This document shows, in pieces, positions 8,933 to 17,943 of a stretch of DNA of 64,000 nt; position 1 is the stretch's first letter; each line of letters opens with the position of its first letter. The position numbers and the translations under genes are program-made. The stretch is from assembly GCA_958295885.1 (NCBI GenBank), contig OY282380.1:1178001-1242000 (forward strand). Reading direction: 5' to 3'. Source of the DNA: Arenicellales bacterium. GTDB lineage: Bacteria; Pseudomonadota; Gammaproteobacteria; Arenicellales; JAJDZL01. The notes beneath the pieces were generated by a model. That model was not told the DNA's origin, ran no database searches, and was given only the letters and a program-made list of their open reading frames with translations.

Positions 8933-10015
8933 GTGAAAATCAATCACAAAAATCCCTCTATGAATTCCAAACGCTACCTGTTGGAGATCTCCGGTCTTTC
9001 CGTCAATTACGGCCAAACAGAGGCCGTATCGAATGTGAGTTTGAAACTCAGACAAGGTGAAATTGGCTCGATTTTGGGGCCAAGCGGCTGTGGAAAATCA
9101 ACTCTGTTGCGGAGCATTGCCGGATTCGAGCGACCAATGAAGGGAACCGTCGAGCTGAATGGTGAAGTCGTGTCAAGTCCGAAGTATTCAGTGGCGCCGG
9201 AAAAACGTGGAGTCGGTATGGTTTTTCAGGATGTAACTCTATTCCCTCATCTAAGCGCCGCCAAAAATATTGCATTTGGACTGCGCAGTTGGAGCACAGA
9301 AGAGACGAACCAGAGAGTAAATGATCTTTTGGATTTGATTGGGTTGTCGGGTTATGGCAATCGTCACCCAAGTTCGCTCTCCGGCGGTGAGCAGCAAAGG
9401 GTGTCCTTGGCTCGAGCGATTGCGAGAAAACCGAACCTGCTGCTGCTGGACGAAGCCTTTTCAAATTTGGACCAAAAGCTGAAACAGTCACTCGTAGCCG
9501 AAGTGCGTGAAATTCTCATCGCTGAAAGAATAAGCGCAATCGCGGTTACCCACGACCACAATGTAGCATTTGCCATCGCAGACCGAGTTGGCGTGATGCA
9601 GAACGCAAAAATTCATCAGTGGGACTCACCCTACAACATCTACCACAATCCTCTCACTGAGTTCACAGCCCGCTTCATCGGTGAAGGGACTCTGATTCCT
9701 GCTACAGTAATCAACGAAAACAGCGTGGATTCGATTTTTGGCACTCTTAGACTAAAGAATTCCAGAAAATTACCCAACATCAAGCGAGGGCGCATGCTTG
9801 TTCGACCTGATGATTTGCTGCATGATGCCGATAGTCCATTACGAGCAAAGGTGGAGAAAAAATCATTTCGCGGAGCCCATTTTCTTTATCAGATGAGACT
9901 GAAAAATGGTCAAAGGTTTGACTATCTCGATAAATCCCATAGAAACCACGAAATCGGAGATTGGATTGGAATTCGAACGGACTTTGAACACATCGTCATT
10001 TTCAACGATGAATAA
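8933..10015 (+). CDS. fbpC: Fe(III) ABC transporter ATP-binding protein (FbpC type)
   Basis: This ATPase powers the ferric iron importer at the inner face of the membrane. It is 360 residues from the GTG at 8933; an ATG at 8960 is an alternative start and would keep the whole ABC domain. Visible motifs are Walker A GPSGCGKST, a Q-loop in VFQDVTLFPHL, the signature LSGGEQQRVSLARAIA, Walker B LLLLDEAFSNLD and the switch His in AVTHDHNVA. About 120 further residues form a TOBE-like regulatory domain (RMLVRPDDL region) usual in FbpC and PotA-type ATPases. The GTG start lies 4 bases after the permease stop, which indicates translational coupling. Confidence 0.93.
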   Translation: MKINHKNPSMNSKRYLLEISGLSVNYGQTEAVSNVSLKLRQGEIGSILGPSGCGKSTLLRSIAGFERPMKGTVELNGEVVSSPKYSVAPEKRGVGMVFQDVTLFPHLSAAKNIAFGLRSWSTEETNQRVNDLLDLIGLSGYGNRHPSSLSGGEQQRVSLARAIARKPNLLLLDEAFSNLDQKLKQSLVAEVREILIAERISAIAVTHDHNVAFAIADRVGVMQNAKIHQWDSPYNIYHNPLTEFTARFIGEGTLIPATVINENSVDSIFGTLRLKNSRKLPNIKRGRMLVRPDDLLHDADSPLRAKVEKKSFRGAHFLYQMRLKNGQRFDYLDKSHRNHEIGDWIGIRTDFEHIVIFNDE

Positions 10016-10168
10016 TGGCCCTTTGACCTGAGGTACTGGAACCTCTAGCAGCTTCTCATTCGAAAACCAGCCAGCCAAGACTGCACCTCATTCTCGAATT
10101 GTCAAACTGACTGCGATGCCTGAACCGTCGGATTGAAATGCATCATCTCTTATTGAAATTAGCACGAA

Positions 10169-10939
10169 ATGCGCTATATTGATTTCATGACGACAGAAAT
10201 TAAGGATTTTGCGATATCAGCTCCTGACGGGCAGCTGATTCGAGGCGTATGCCGCGATACGGGCAGTGGTCCAATCGGAGTGTTTCTACATGGATTGCTG
10301 TCGGAAGCAGACGGCACCAAGTCCATGCACTTATGGAACGAAGCGGTGCGAATGAATCGATCATGGATTCGATTTGACATGAGAGGTCATGGGAAATCAG
10401 ACGGTCGATTTGAGGAGTTTAAAATCTCGCGTGCGCTCGAAGACTCGAAGCTCGTCCTGTCTAAATTTTCGAATCGCCCCAAGATTCTCGTCGGTTCAAG
10501 CATGGGAGGCTGGACTGCGGCCCAGGTTGCCCTTGATGCAGAAATGAAAATCGCAGGAATTGTGATATTGGCACCTGCTTTCGGCTTCATTCACCAGATT
10601 TACGACAGTCTCAATCCAGAAGAACAGCAATCTTGGAAAGAAAGCCGAATAAAGCGTTTCGAGAGTCCAGAGATGGAAGAAGATTTTTCACTCAGTTATG
10701 ACGCCGTCATCGATTCTAGATTGAATAATCCTTTTACCGCATCAGTACAATACAGACATCCAGTTCATATAATTCACGGCAGCTTGGATGACGTGGTTCC
10801 AGTGAAACAGAGCATCGCATTCAAAAAACATGTATCTTCGAAGGTCGAACTCAATGTCATTCAAGATGGCGACCATCGGCTCACTGACCACATTGACGTA
10901 ATTACCAAAGCCGTGGACGATTTATGGCCTGCAGATTGA
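10169..10939 (+). CDS. Alpha/beta hydrolase
   Basis: This is a serine hydrolase of the alpha/beta fold; the substrate is unknown. The 256-residue frame has an oxyanion-hole motif (FLHGLLSE, about residues 39-46), MRGHGKSDG, and the nucleophile elbow GSSMGG with Ser at about residue 111. The acid residue lies in the region HGSLDDVVP, and the catalytic His is in GDHRL near the C-terminus. The triad is therefore complete. It looks like the short YqiA/YjfP-like esterases. An in-frame ATG at 10187 gives a slightly shorter protein and cannot be excluded. fxsA follows after 4 bases, so the two are probably co-transcribed. No Fur box is seen before it. Confidence 0.85.
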   Translation: MRYIDFMTTEIKDFAISAPDGQLIRGVCRDTGSGPIGVFLHGLLSEADGTKSMHLWNEAVRMNRSWIRFDMRGHGKSDGRFEEFKISRALEDSKLVLSKFSNRPKILVGSSMGGWTAAQVALDAEMKIAGIVILAPAFGFIHQIYDSLNPEEQQSWKESRIKRFESPEMEEDFSLSYDAVIDSRLNNPFTASVQYRHPVHIIHGSLDDVVPVKQSIAFKKHVSSKVELNVIQDGDHRLTDHIDVITKAVDDLWPAD

Positions 10940-10943
10940 TTCT

Positions 10944-11390
10944 ATGAAACCTGTCACCATCATTTTATTTTTCATTTTCATCATCGTACCTTTGGTCGAA
11001 ATTTATGTTTTGATCGAAGTCGGTGAAGTCATTGGCGCAGCGTGGACGGTAGTGGCTGTAGTTAGTACAGCAATCCTTGGAGCGTGGCTGGTCAAATTGC
11101 AGGGCATTCTGACTTTTCAACGCGCTATCAACAGTATGCGAAGCGGGGAAGCGCCTGCAACAGAACTGGCTGAGGGACTTTTCCTGCTGCTTGCGGGAGC
11201 CTTCCTGATTACGCCGGGATTTGTGACGGATACCATCGGATTTCTGTGTTTGACGCCTCCACTGCGCCGGTCTGCCGCTTCGTTTTTAATATCTCGAATC
11301 TTCGTTAAGCGCCGCGGAACAGGTTCCCAAAAACAGCATTCTTCAAATTCTGATACGTTTGAGACAGATTTTCGAGAATTGAAAGACTGA
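10944..11390 (+). CDS. fxsA: FxsA family membrane protein
   Basis: This small inner-membrane protein belongs to the FxsA/YtzA family. In E. coli overexpression of FxsA relieves phage T7 exclusion by the F plasmid; its normal role is not known. The 148 residues begin with a hydrophobic segment (about 5-25) ending PLVEIYVLIEVG, which is the family signature. A second hydrophobic segment and the ALGAWLVKLQG-like turn follow, then LLLLAGAFLITPGFVTDTIGF and PLRR. The C-terminal tail is hydrophilic and rich in Ser and Gln. It starts 4 bases after the hydrolase stop. In many gammaproteobacteria fxsA sits upstream of groES-groEL; here it does not. Confidence 0.93.
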   Translation: MKPVTIILFFIFIIVPLVEIYVLIEVGEVIGAAWTVVAVVSTAILGAWLVKLQGILTFQRAINSMRSGEAPATELAEGLFLLLAGAFLITPGFVTDTIGFLCLTPPLRRSAASFLISRIFVKRRGTGSQKQHSSNSDTFETDFRELKD

Positions 11391-11462
11391 TCTTTTAATT
11401 TTTGAAACAGTAATTTCTCACAAAATTAAATCAAAAGTTTTGACATTTCGATAATTTTATAT

Positions 11463-11481
11463 GATAATGATAATCATTATT
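11463..11481. promoter_or_regulatory. Fur box upstream of a small ORF
   Basis: The 19-mer GATAATGATAATCATTATT matches the canonical Fur box in 18 of 19 positions. It lies 19 bases before the ATG of a 70-codon ORF, so iron-dependent repression of that ORF is strongly suggested. Confidence 0.92.
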
Positions 11482-11500
11482 AATCTGATTAACTTATTTA

Positions 11501-11713
11501 ATGTCAAACTCGAAGACAAAAACGGCGTTTCAGGAATATTTAGCGACCTATTCCGCTGCCCATGCCGGCTATGAAAACTCTGGGTCCAACCAAACGAAAG
11601 AAAATTCAGACAGTACCAAAGAATCGGTTAATTCCAAATGCCAAAACTGTTCAAATTTCTTCGAATGCGCTGCTTTGAAACAATTGACATTCATGAAACT
11701 GAAACAAAGATAA
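11501..11713 (+). CDS. Small Fur-controlled protein of unknown function
   Basis: I do not recognise this 70-residue protein. It begins at an ATG 19 bases downstream of an almost perfect Fur box, which is the main reason to believe it is real. The first half is Ser/Thr/Asn-rich and probably unstructured. The second half has three cysteines in the pattern C-x2-C-x6-C (KCQNCSNFFECAALKQL). That could bind metal or form a disulfide, but this is speculation. There is no signal peptide or membrane segment. No clear Shine-Dalgarno sequence precedes the start. The next gene is more than 1 kb away, so it looks monocistronic, or its downstream partner has been lost. Confidence 0.55.
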   Translation: MSNSKTKTAFQEYLATYSAAHAGYENSGSNQTKENSDSTKESVNSKCQNCSNFFECAALKQLTFMKLKQR

Positions 11714-12894
11714 GAACGTTTACTAAGCTGAAACTCTCCTCTTGCAGCTTGTGGCAGAACCAACCAACGATTGAATTTCATTAAATACAAGTTGAGTTCA
11801 ACTGATTTTGGAGTTTAATTTTTGGTTTTGGTTCTGCCCATTTTTTGAAAATAAACACAACCTCAAACTCTGACCATATTAAAAAGATGAAGTCACCGGC
11901 CTTTTCCATCGTTCCCCAATCTGTCATAGGAACTGAAGTATGGATTCATCATCGGGCACTTCAATAGGTCAGCAGACATTGCAGGTCGCTTTGCCAACAT
12001 AACATTTCGAGCATTCTGTGTCTGTCTGAGTTGTTTATGGATTGTTACTGATGTTTACGCCAACTGACCTTCCAAGCCTATTGTTCGCTGCTCATAGAAA
12101 GAGGATAATCAGAGACTTCTTATTTCATTATCAGAGCGATTGCCGAAAGCAGCGTGCGACACTCATCAGTTCCTGCGGATACCTGACCCGTTACCTGCTT
12201 TACCTCAATCCCGCCTGTACTCCTGATTCCTTCTATGACACTTCTGCAGCTGTTTGAGTCCGCTTAGTCCGTACAATTTCGTCTTCCGCACGCTGCCCCT
12301 GCCCGAGACTGAACGACAAGCGCAATTTGCCAGTACGGCCTAAAACACCCATTGGTGCGATGTCTGACTGCAGCAAACTTTGATTCGGTCGGATTGCAGT
12401 TCTCAAACGCGTCTTGTGCAAATACGACGGATCGATCTAGGATTCGAAACGTGATCGACTGGCCATGGCTAGAGCGCGCCCCTGGAAATTTCATTCAGAA
12501 GAAGTTGATTTTCCCCGCTCCCCGGCTTGGAATGAAATTTCATCATACTGGTTTGATTTAAATGAGGAACATTTCGATCAACTCAAAAGAACAAAATAAA
12601 TTAAACTCAAATTTTTCATGAAATAGAAGCTCGATCAATACGCAGGCAGGCAGTAACAGACACAAGACCCACAAGCATCTTTTCGTTTGCTGCACAGATT
12701 CGAGTCATGCTGTTGTAAAATCAGCGAATTAATTGTGAAGCTTGCAATGAGCTCAACAGCACGACAACTCAGTGGTGCTCGCAGGGCTGTGAATCATGAA
12801 ATGGATGCGAATTTCATTATTGTCATTAAGTCAAGCATTTCAATCTTATAGTTGTGAACTCAACTGATGCCAGCAAGATTTGGAGGAAAAGAAT
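11714..12894. other. Long intergenic region with possible gene remnants
   Basis: I cannot identify a gene in this 1.2 kb. Frames on both strands are broken by stops. A 44-codon frame at 12465-12599 has a protein-like composition (RPWKFHSEEVDFPRSPAW and so on) and may be the tail of a lost gene, but I could not name a family. The promoter of the downstream hydrolase should lie at its right end. Confidence 0.35.
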
Positions 12895-13593
12895 ATGGCA
12901 GGTTCTATGATTAACATCAACGCTTCTGACGGTGGGGAATTCCAGGGTTATTTAACTTTGCCAGAACAAGGCTCAGGTTCGGGTTTGGTTTTGCTTCAGG
13001 AAATCTTTGGGATCAATAAATTTCTACGTGACATGTCCGAAACGTTTGCAAGCGAGGGCTATGTTGTATTGGTGCCCGACCTCTTTTGGCGCATGCAGCC
13101 CGGTGTAAACCTTAGCTATAGCGACGAAGACTTCGCACAAGCTTTTGATTACTACGGAAGATTTGACGTAGATCAAGGCATCAAAGATATCGCTGATGCC
13201 CTTGAAGCTATGCGTACGTTGCCTGAATGCACCGGTAAAGTCGCCTCTCTTGGATATTGTTTGGGCGGAAAGTTAGCGTATCTGACAGCAGCTCGCACCA
13301 ATGTCGATTGTTCTGTTTCCTATTACGGCGTAGCGATCGAACAGTCTTTAGATGAATCCGACAATATTGACTGTCCGATGGTCATGCATTTCGCAGATGA
13401 GGACGCGTTTGTACCTCCAAAAGCGGTTGAACAGATCCGTGACGCCTTTGCAGAAAATTCTGATGTTGAAATTTACGACTACGCAGGCGTAAATCATGCC
13501 TTTGCCACTCCGGGCCGAGACAGTTATCACCAGGCTTTCACTGAATTGGCGTACGACCGAAGCATGTCGCTGCTGCACAAAGTCCTTGGTTAA
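12895..13593 (+). CDS. Dienelactone hydrolase family protein
   Basis: This is a cysteine hydrolase of the alpha/beta fold related to carboxymethylenebutenolidase. The 232 residues start at the ATG at 12895, which has a good GGAGG Shine-Dalgarno 7-8 bases upstream; an in-frame TTG at 12880 overlaps that site and is unlikely. Catalytic features of the family are all visible. They are Glu in LLQEIFGIN (about residue 36), the nucleophile Cys122 in LGYCLGGK, the Asp in FADEDAFVPP and His201 in GVNHAF. The enzyme should be active, but the real substrate is unknown because no aromatic-degradation genes are nearby. It stands as a single gene before a desaturase gene 76 bases downstream. Confidence 0.92.
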   Translation: MAGSMININASDGGEFQGYLTLPEQGSGSGLVLLQEIFGINKFLRDMSETFASEGYVVLVPDLFWRMQPGVNLSYSDEDFAQAFDYYGRFDVDQGIKDIADALEAMRTLPECTGKVASLGYCLGGKLAYLTAARTNVDCSVSYYGVAIEQSLDESDNIDCPMVMHFADEDAFVPPKAVEQIRDAFAENSDVEIYDYAGVNHAFATPGRDSYHQAFTELAYDRSMSLLHKVLG

Positions 13594-13669
13594 GAGAACA
13601 TTAATATAGACCCATCCAACCAGACAGAAGTGGCAGCTTATTGGAACCATCATTGCAATCGGTGAGTTT

Positions 13670-14569
13670 ATGGAAAGTTTTGTCTACCGACGCGATCTGC
13701 TAAGTGCGTCGGTGCTGATCGAGCTGAGTCGACGGAGCGATTATTACGGATTCGTACATCTTTCGCTACATCTGCTGGCGATTGCTGTCACTGGATTTTT
13801 GGTATGGATTTCCTACGGTTCGTGGTGGCTGATTCCAGCTTGGATCTCCTATGGAGTGATACTCACATTTTTATTCGCACCCTTGCATGAGAGCACTCAT
13901 GGCACCGCGTTTCGAACCCCTTTGTTGAATAAATCATTCGCGGCAGCTGCAGGATTCTTGCTTTTTCTGCCAGCGAACTACTTTCGCCGATTTCACTTCG
14001 CGCACCATCGCTATACCAACAATCCTGATCGCGACCCTGAACTTCAATCCTCCAAACCCAGCACAATCAGCCAATATGTCTGGTCGATGACTGGGCTTGG
14101 ATCTTATTGGTGGCCCCAAATTCGCATGATTGCACTATATAGCTGCGGTAAAGTTAAAGACTCATTCATTCCAGAATCAGAAATCCCTAAAGTCATCAAA
14201 GAAGCCAGAATTCATGCATTTGCTTATATTGCGGCAATTGTTGGGTCGGTCCTGACTCAAAACCTGGCGATATTAATTTTTTGGTTTGTTCCAGTACTGC
14301 TTGGGATGGTAGCACTGCGAATGTTTCTGCTTGCCGAACACGCTGGATGCGAACAAACTTCAAACATGATTCGAAATACACGTACTACATTGACGCATTC
14401 AGCAATCAGACGACTAGCGTGGAATATGCCATTTCATTGCGAACATCACTTATTTCCGTCTGTACCCTTTCACCGACTTCCTCAGCTGCATGAACACGTT
14501 AAACATCACATCAAAGTCGTTTCGCCTGGATATAAAAAATTTCACTCAGACTATATTCAATCGCTCTAA
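13670..14569 (+). CDS. Membrane fatty acid desaturase / beta-carotene hydroxylase-like protein
   Basis: This is an integral-membrane di-iron oxygenase of the fatty acid desaturase superfamily. The 299 residues have hydrophobic segments near 35-50, 52-70, 90-105 and two around 185-225. Three histidine boxes bind the iron pair: HESTHG (73-78), HFAHH (109-113) and HCEHH (256-260), the last in the context MPFHCEHHLFPSVPFH. The short length and the box spacing fit bacterial desaturases and CrtR-like carotene hydroxylases. Sequence alone does not say which lipid or carotenoid is the substrate. It is preceded by a dienelactone hydrolase gene in the same direction, with no sign of a pathway link. Confidence 0.87.
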   Translation: MESFVYRRDLLSASVLIELSRRSDYYGFVHLSLHLLAIAVTGFLVWISYGSWWLIPAWISYGVILTFLFAPLHESTHGTAFRTPLLNKSFAAAAGFLLFLPANYFRRFHFAHHRYTNNPDRDPELQSSKPSTISQYVWSMTGLGSYWWPQIRMIALYSCGKVKDSFIPESEIPKVIKEARIHAFAYIAAIVGSVLTQNLAILIFWFVPVLLGMVALRMFLLAEHAGCEQTSNMIRNTRTTLTHSAIRRLAWNMPFHCEHHLFPSVPFHRLPQLHEHVKHHIKVVSPGYKKFHSDYIQSL

Positions 14570-14824
14570 TCGACATCGTGTATCGCAATCGTCCATACAT
14601 ATCTTCCCTCTTTTACATCCGAAAATTTAAGCGTAAGTGCAGCAGGAATGCTGATTGATGCTGCAGCTGAGTCAGATGGATTTTTTTCACAATAGATTTT
14701 CGATGAATCAATTTATAAGTCCTCTGCGGACTGTGGGTCATGCAGTCAAATTGTTTCACGGAAATTCAGCATAATAAATGCAAACCACACTAGGGTCGAA
14801 ACTTATTCTGAATCGATAGAACGG
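14570..14824. other. Intergenic stretch
   Basis: No gene or RNA element is recognised. I looked for a cobalamin riboswitch here and through to 15299 because of the B12-type transporter downstream and did not find its conserved core. Confidence 0.4.
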
Positions 14825-15260
14825 TTGACGGGCAAGTTGAAGGAATTTGAATGTCCAGGCTGTTTAAAAAATACGAAATTCCTACAGTACTCTGTTTTTT
14901 TTGCATTTGGAAACGAATTTGGACTGCTCGATGAAGAATCCCCATTGGCAACAGTCAAACACAAGATAAGCTTCAATGTCAGTGGACTCAAAAACATCAG
15001 GGATTATTCGGGATAATTGAATGTTGATGTCACACATTCCGAAAAATTCCAAGATACCAATTTTGATGTGTTTCGTGCTGAACCGGTTACCCTTTTCAAG
15101 CCGAACGCTTTGCAGCATTGCAGGATCTCTCATCACCAGCGAACACGCACCGGCAATTCTCAAAATTGAGAATTTGTTTGACAAAGATAATCATCAAGAG
15201 GTCTTCGGTTTCAAGATGCCAGGACGCTCAGTATTCTTTGGCACGAAACTCACATTTTGA
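14825..15260 (+). pseudogene. Remnant of a TonB-dependent receptor (C-terminal beta-barrel)
   Basis: Two frames together read as the end of an outer-membrane TonB-dependent receptor. The frame that ends at 15260 finishes with IENLFDKDNHQEV, then MPGRSVFFGTKLTF and a stop. This is the typical C-terminus of BtuB-like and siderophore receptors: ENLFDKxY, then PGR, then a terminal aromatic residue. An upstream frame (14825-15015) carries the segment TVKHKISFNVSGL, which resembles a barrel strand. The plug domain and most of the barrel are absent and the frames are shifted, so the gene is dead. It directly precedes an intact BtuF/C/D-type operon, which is where the cognate receptor would be expected. 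Confidence 0.7.
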
Positions 15261-15299
15261 CGCGCCGCTCAAAATTGTAATGTCAGTGAAATTAGAGTC

Positions 15300-16157
15300 A
15301 TGAATTTGATTCGAAAAGTATTATTCAGCGTCTTTGTCCCAACGCTGGCACTGTTTGAGTTGGCAATTGGTCAGGAACCGCCCAAACGAATTGTGTCCAC
15401 GCACTTGTGTACGGACCAGTATCTCCTGCTGCTTGCAAACCACGACCGCATCGTTTCATTGAGCGCATATTCGACAAGACCAAATCTCTCAGTTCTGTCT
15501 GAAGAAGCAAAGCAGTTCCCTCTCAATCAAGGAAACGCTGAAGAAATCGTCCTGTTACAGCCGGATTTGATATTGACCGTTCAATTCGGAAATCCACATG
15601 TGGCACTCCTTCGCAAACTGGGCTATCGGGTTGTAGAAATTCCGCTTGCGTCATCTGTTGAGGACATTCGATCCACTATCTTGGTGATCTCGGAAATTGT
15701 CGGTGAAAAAAAACGCGGGAAGGAAATCCTGCGGGATTTTGACAGCAGAATCAATCGTCACAGGCAACAAGGATCGGATATTCAGCCTGTCGTTGCCATC
15801 TATCGAGCCAATGGTTACACCAGTGGCAGTCAAACCTTAATATCGGAAATTGTCGAAACTGCAAGCTTGCGCAATCTTGCCAGTGAACTGGGCATGGAAC
15901 AAATCCGACATCTGCCACTGGAAATCCTAGTCAAACAAAGACTGGACGGCCTCATTATCGACACGGTGGAAAAGCGTCGGTCACTCGCCTACGAAGTGCC
16001 AAATCATCCTGCAATCCGCAGAATGTTCAAAGAACTGCCTCGAATTAGCATTTCAGCAAAATACTGGACCTGCGGAACACCATTTGTCAGTGATGCACTC
16101 GACCGGCTGGTGGAATTTCGAAAACAAATTGTGGAAGGAATCAGAAAAAGAAGTTGA
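15300..16157 (+). CDS. Periplasmic binding protein of a BtuF/heme-type ABC importer
   Basis: This helical-backbone (class III) substrate-binding protein serves a metal-chelate importer. Its 285 residues start with a signal peptide ending near AIGQE. The mature protein begins KRIVSTHLCTDQYLLLLANHDRIVSLSAYS, and the LCTDQ-LLLLA block is characteristic of proteins annotated as cobalamin or heme binding. The following segment (EEIVLLQPDLILTVQFG) is the usual second motif. The stop overlaps the start of the permease gene, so the operon is tightly coupled. The ruined TonB-dependent receptor upstream supports vitamin B12, heme or siderophore uptake. I cannot choose among these substrates from sequence. 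Confidence 0.88.
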   Translation: MNLIRKVLFSVFVPTLALFELAIGQEPPKRIVSTHLCTDQYLLLLANHDRIVSLSAYSTRPNLSVLSEEAKQFPLNQGNAEEIVLLQPDLILTVQFGNPHVALLRKLGYRVVEIPLASSVEDIRSTILVISEIVGEKKRGKEILRDFDSRINRHRQQGSDIQPVVAIYRANGYTSGSQTLISEIVETASLRNLASELGMEQIRHLPLEILVKQRLDGLIIDTVEKRRSLAYEVPNHPAIRRMFKELPRISISAKYWTCGTPFVSDALDRLVEFRKQIVEGIRKRS

Positions 16158-17164
16158 CTCGACCGAAATACCAAATTCGTTACCGATTTCTCATGATGAC
16201 GCTGACTTTGCTGGCGAGTGCCGCGTTAATTTGTTCGCTGTCAGTCGGACCAGCTGGAATTGACGTTCTCACTGTCTTTAAGTCACTTTTTTCGAGTGAA
16301 TCGAATGCAACTCAGATTATCGTGCAGGAAATCCGCCTTCCGCGCGCAATTCTGGGCTTTGCAATCGGTGCAACTCTCGGACTTTGTGGAGCGGCTCTTC
16401 AAGGGTATGTTCGTAATCCATTGGCGGAACCGGGTCTGATCGGCGTGTCTTCATCCGCCGCACTCGGCGCAGTCTTGACGATCTATTTCGGGGCATCGGC
16501 AGTCTATGCGTGGGCATTGCCGATTGGCGGCATGCTCGGAGCAAGCATCGGTGTGGCGGTCATGCTGTTGATTGCCGGTCGAGAAAGCTCGACTTTAAGC
16601 TTGATTCTCGCAGGTGTGGCAATTTCCACTCTGGCAGGCGCTCTTACAGCACTTGCATTAAATTTAGCACCGGACCCATTCGCTTCTCTCGAAATCGTTT
16701 TCTGGCTGCTCGGTTCACTTGCGAACCGAAGTTTTGATCATGTTTGGTTGGCCGGACCGTTTGTTTTGGTCGGAATACTGCTGGTCTTGACCTTGGGTCG
16801 AGCGCTGGATGCATTGACTCTGGGTGAAGACACAGCCTCAACACTCGGTGTTGATTTACGTTCGGTTCGCCTGCGGCTTATTTTTGGCGTGACAGCATCA
16901 GTTGGCGCAGCTACAGCAGTCGCTGGAACAATTGGTTTTGTCGGTTTGGTGGTGCCTCATTTACTTCGTCCCTTTGTTGAACATCGACCCAGCCTCTTAT
17001 TGCCCGCAAGTGCACTTGGCGGTGCAGCTTTGCTCACGCTGTCGGATGTTGCCGTAAGATTGCTTTCGTTCAATATCGAGTTGAAACTGGGCGTATTTAC
17101 CGCGCTTATCGGCACGCCAATTTTTTTGTGGGTCGTGCTGCGAATGCGAAGCCAGTATCTATGA
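16154..17164 (+). CDS. BtuC/FecCD-family ABC permease
   Basis: This is the inner-membrane channel of a B12, heme or siderophore importer. The 336 residues carry about ten hydrophobic segments, the number in BtuC. Family motifs are RLPRAILGFAIGATLGLCGAALQG near residue 60-85, NPLAEPGLIGVSSSAALGA, and the cytoplasmic loop with GFVGLVVPHLLRPFVEHRP in the second half. The TTG start overlaps the preceding stop (TTGA), which gives translational coupling. ATG codons at 16193 and 16196 are in frame but would shorten the N-terminal membrane segment. The ATPase gene overlaps the end. Confidence 0.92.
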   Translation: MTRPKYQIRYRFLMMTLTLLASAALICSLSVGPAGIDVLTVFKSLFSSESNATQIIVQEIRLPRAILGFAIGATLGLCGAALQGYVRNPLAEPGLIGVSSSAALGAVLTIYFGASAVYAWALPIGGMLGASIGVAVMLLIAGRESSTLSLILAGVAISTLAGALTALALNLAPDPFASLEIVFWLLGSLANRSFDHVWLAGPFVLVGILLVLTLGRALDALTLGEDTASTLGVDLRSVRLRLIFGVTASVGAATAVAGTIGFVGLVVPHLLRPFVEHRPSLLLPASALGGAALLTLSDVAVRLLSFNIELKLGVFTALIGTPIFLWVVLRMRSQYL

Positions 17165-17943
17165 GCATTCTATCGGCTACAAATATTGAAGTTGTTCGAG
17201 GCAGTCAAACTGTTCTTTCGAGCACATCATTTTCAGTTGAAAACGGTGAACTGGTTGGATTGATTGGACCCAACGGCGCAGGTAAAACTACATTGCTTCG
17301 TTCGCTCGTCGGTCTGCTTCCCGTAACGCGAGGTACTGTTCAGTACGATGGAGAAGTCTTGACTTCAAGAAATCGATTTCAATTCGCCAAAAAAATTGCT
17401 TACCTGGAACAGAACAGTCGCACTTATTGGCCACTGGCAGTTGAACATCTCGTCATGCTTGGCAGAATGCCACATTTAGAGCAGTGGCAGAGACCTTCAA
17501 AACACGATTGGGAAATTGTTGGTCAAGCGATGAAAGCCTGCGATATTGAGCAATTTTATTCGCGTTCTGTAACAACTTTGTCAGGCGGTGAGCAGGCGAG
17601 AGTGATGCTGGCGAGAACTTTTGCAACTCAACCGGAGATTCTATTGGCTGACGAGCCAGTTGCCGGCATTGACCCAGCACATCAGCTCGACGTCATGGAA
17701 AAACTTCGCGACATGGTGGCTCGACAGGCAGGTGTGGTCGTCGTAATGCATGATCTGACTTTGGCTGCGCGATACTGCGACCGACTCTTTCTTTTGCATG
17801 AAGGAAAAATCGCAGCAGAAGGATCTGCTTCGACTGTATTGTGTGAGGAAACGCTTCGACGCTGTTATGGAATTGAGGCTCATTTTGGAAAGGTAAATGA
17901 TGTTCTGTTCGTCATTCCGACAAAAAGAACTTCCAGAAAGTGA
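17161..17943 (+). CDS. BtuD/FecE-type ABC transporter ATP-binding protein
   Basis: This is the ATPase subunit of the metal-chelate importer. The 260 residues start at the ATG at 17161, which overlaps the permease stop as ATGA; a GTG at 17128 is in frame but lies inside the permease gene and is less likely. Motifs are Walker A GPNGAGKTT (36-44), a Q-loop region in LEQNSRTYWPL, the signature LSGGEQARVMLARTFA, Walker B ILLADEPVAGID and the switch His in VVMHDLTLAARYCD. Length and motif context match BtuD/HmuV-like ATPases. With the two preceding genes it forms a complete importer, so the system is probably functional even though the outer-membrane receptor next to it is destroyed. Confidence 0.93.
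   Translation: MSILSATNIEVVRGSQTVLSSTSFSVENGELVGLIGPNGAGKTTLLRSLVGLLPVTRGTVQYDGEVLTSRNRFQFAKKIAYLEQNSRTYWPLAVEHLVMLGRMPHLEQWQRPSKHDWEIVGQAMKACDIEQFYSRSVTTLSGGEQARVMLARTFATQPEILLADEPVAGIDPAHQLDVMEKLRDMVARQAGVVVVMHDLTLAARYCDRLFLLHEGKIAAEGSASTVLCEETLRRCYGIEAHFGKVNDVLFVIPTKRTSRK

Noticed and set aside
14882-15184. 100-codon minus-strand frame
   Set aside because: It is antisense to the TonB-receptor remnant, whose C-terminal motif is recognisable, so this frame is a shadow.
14570-15299. Cobalamin riboswitch before the BtuFCD-type operon
   Set aside because: I searched for the conserved B12-box core and its pairing partners and could not find them; the region instead reads as a ruined TonB-dependent receptor.
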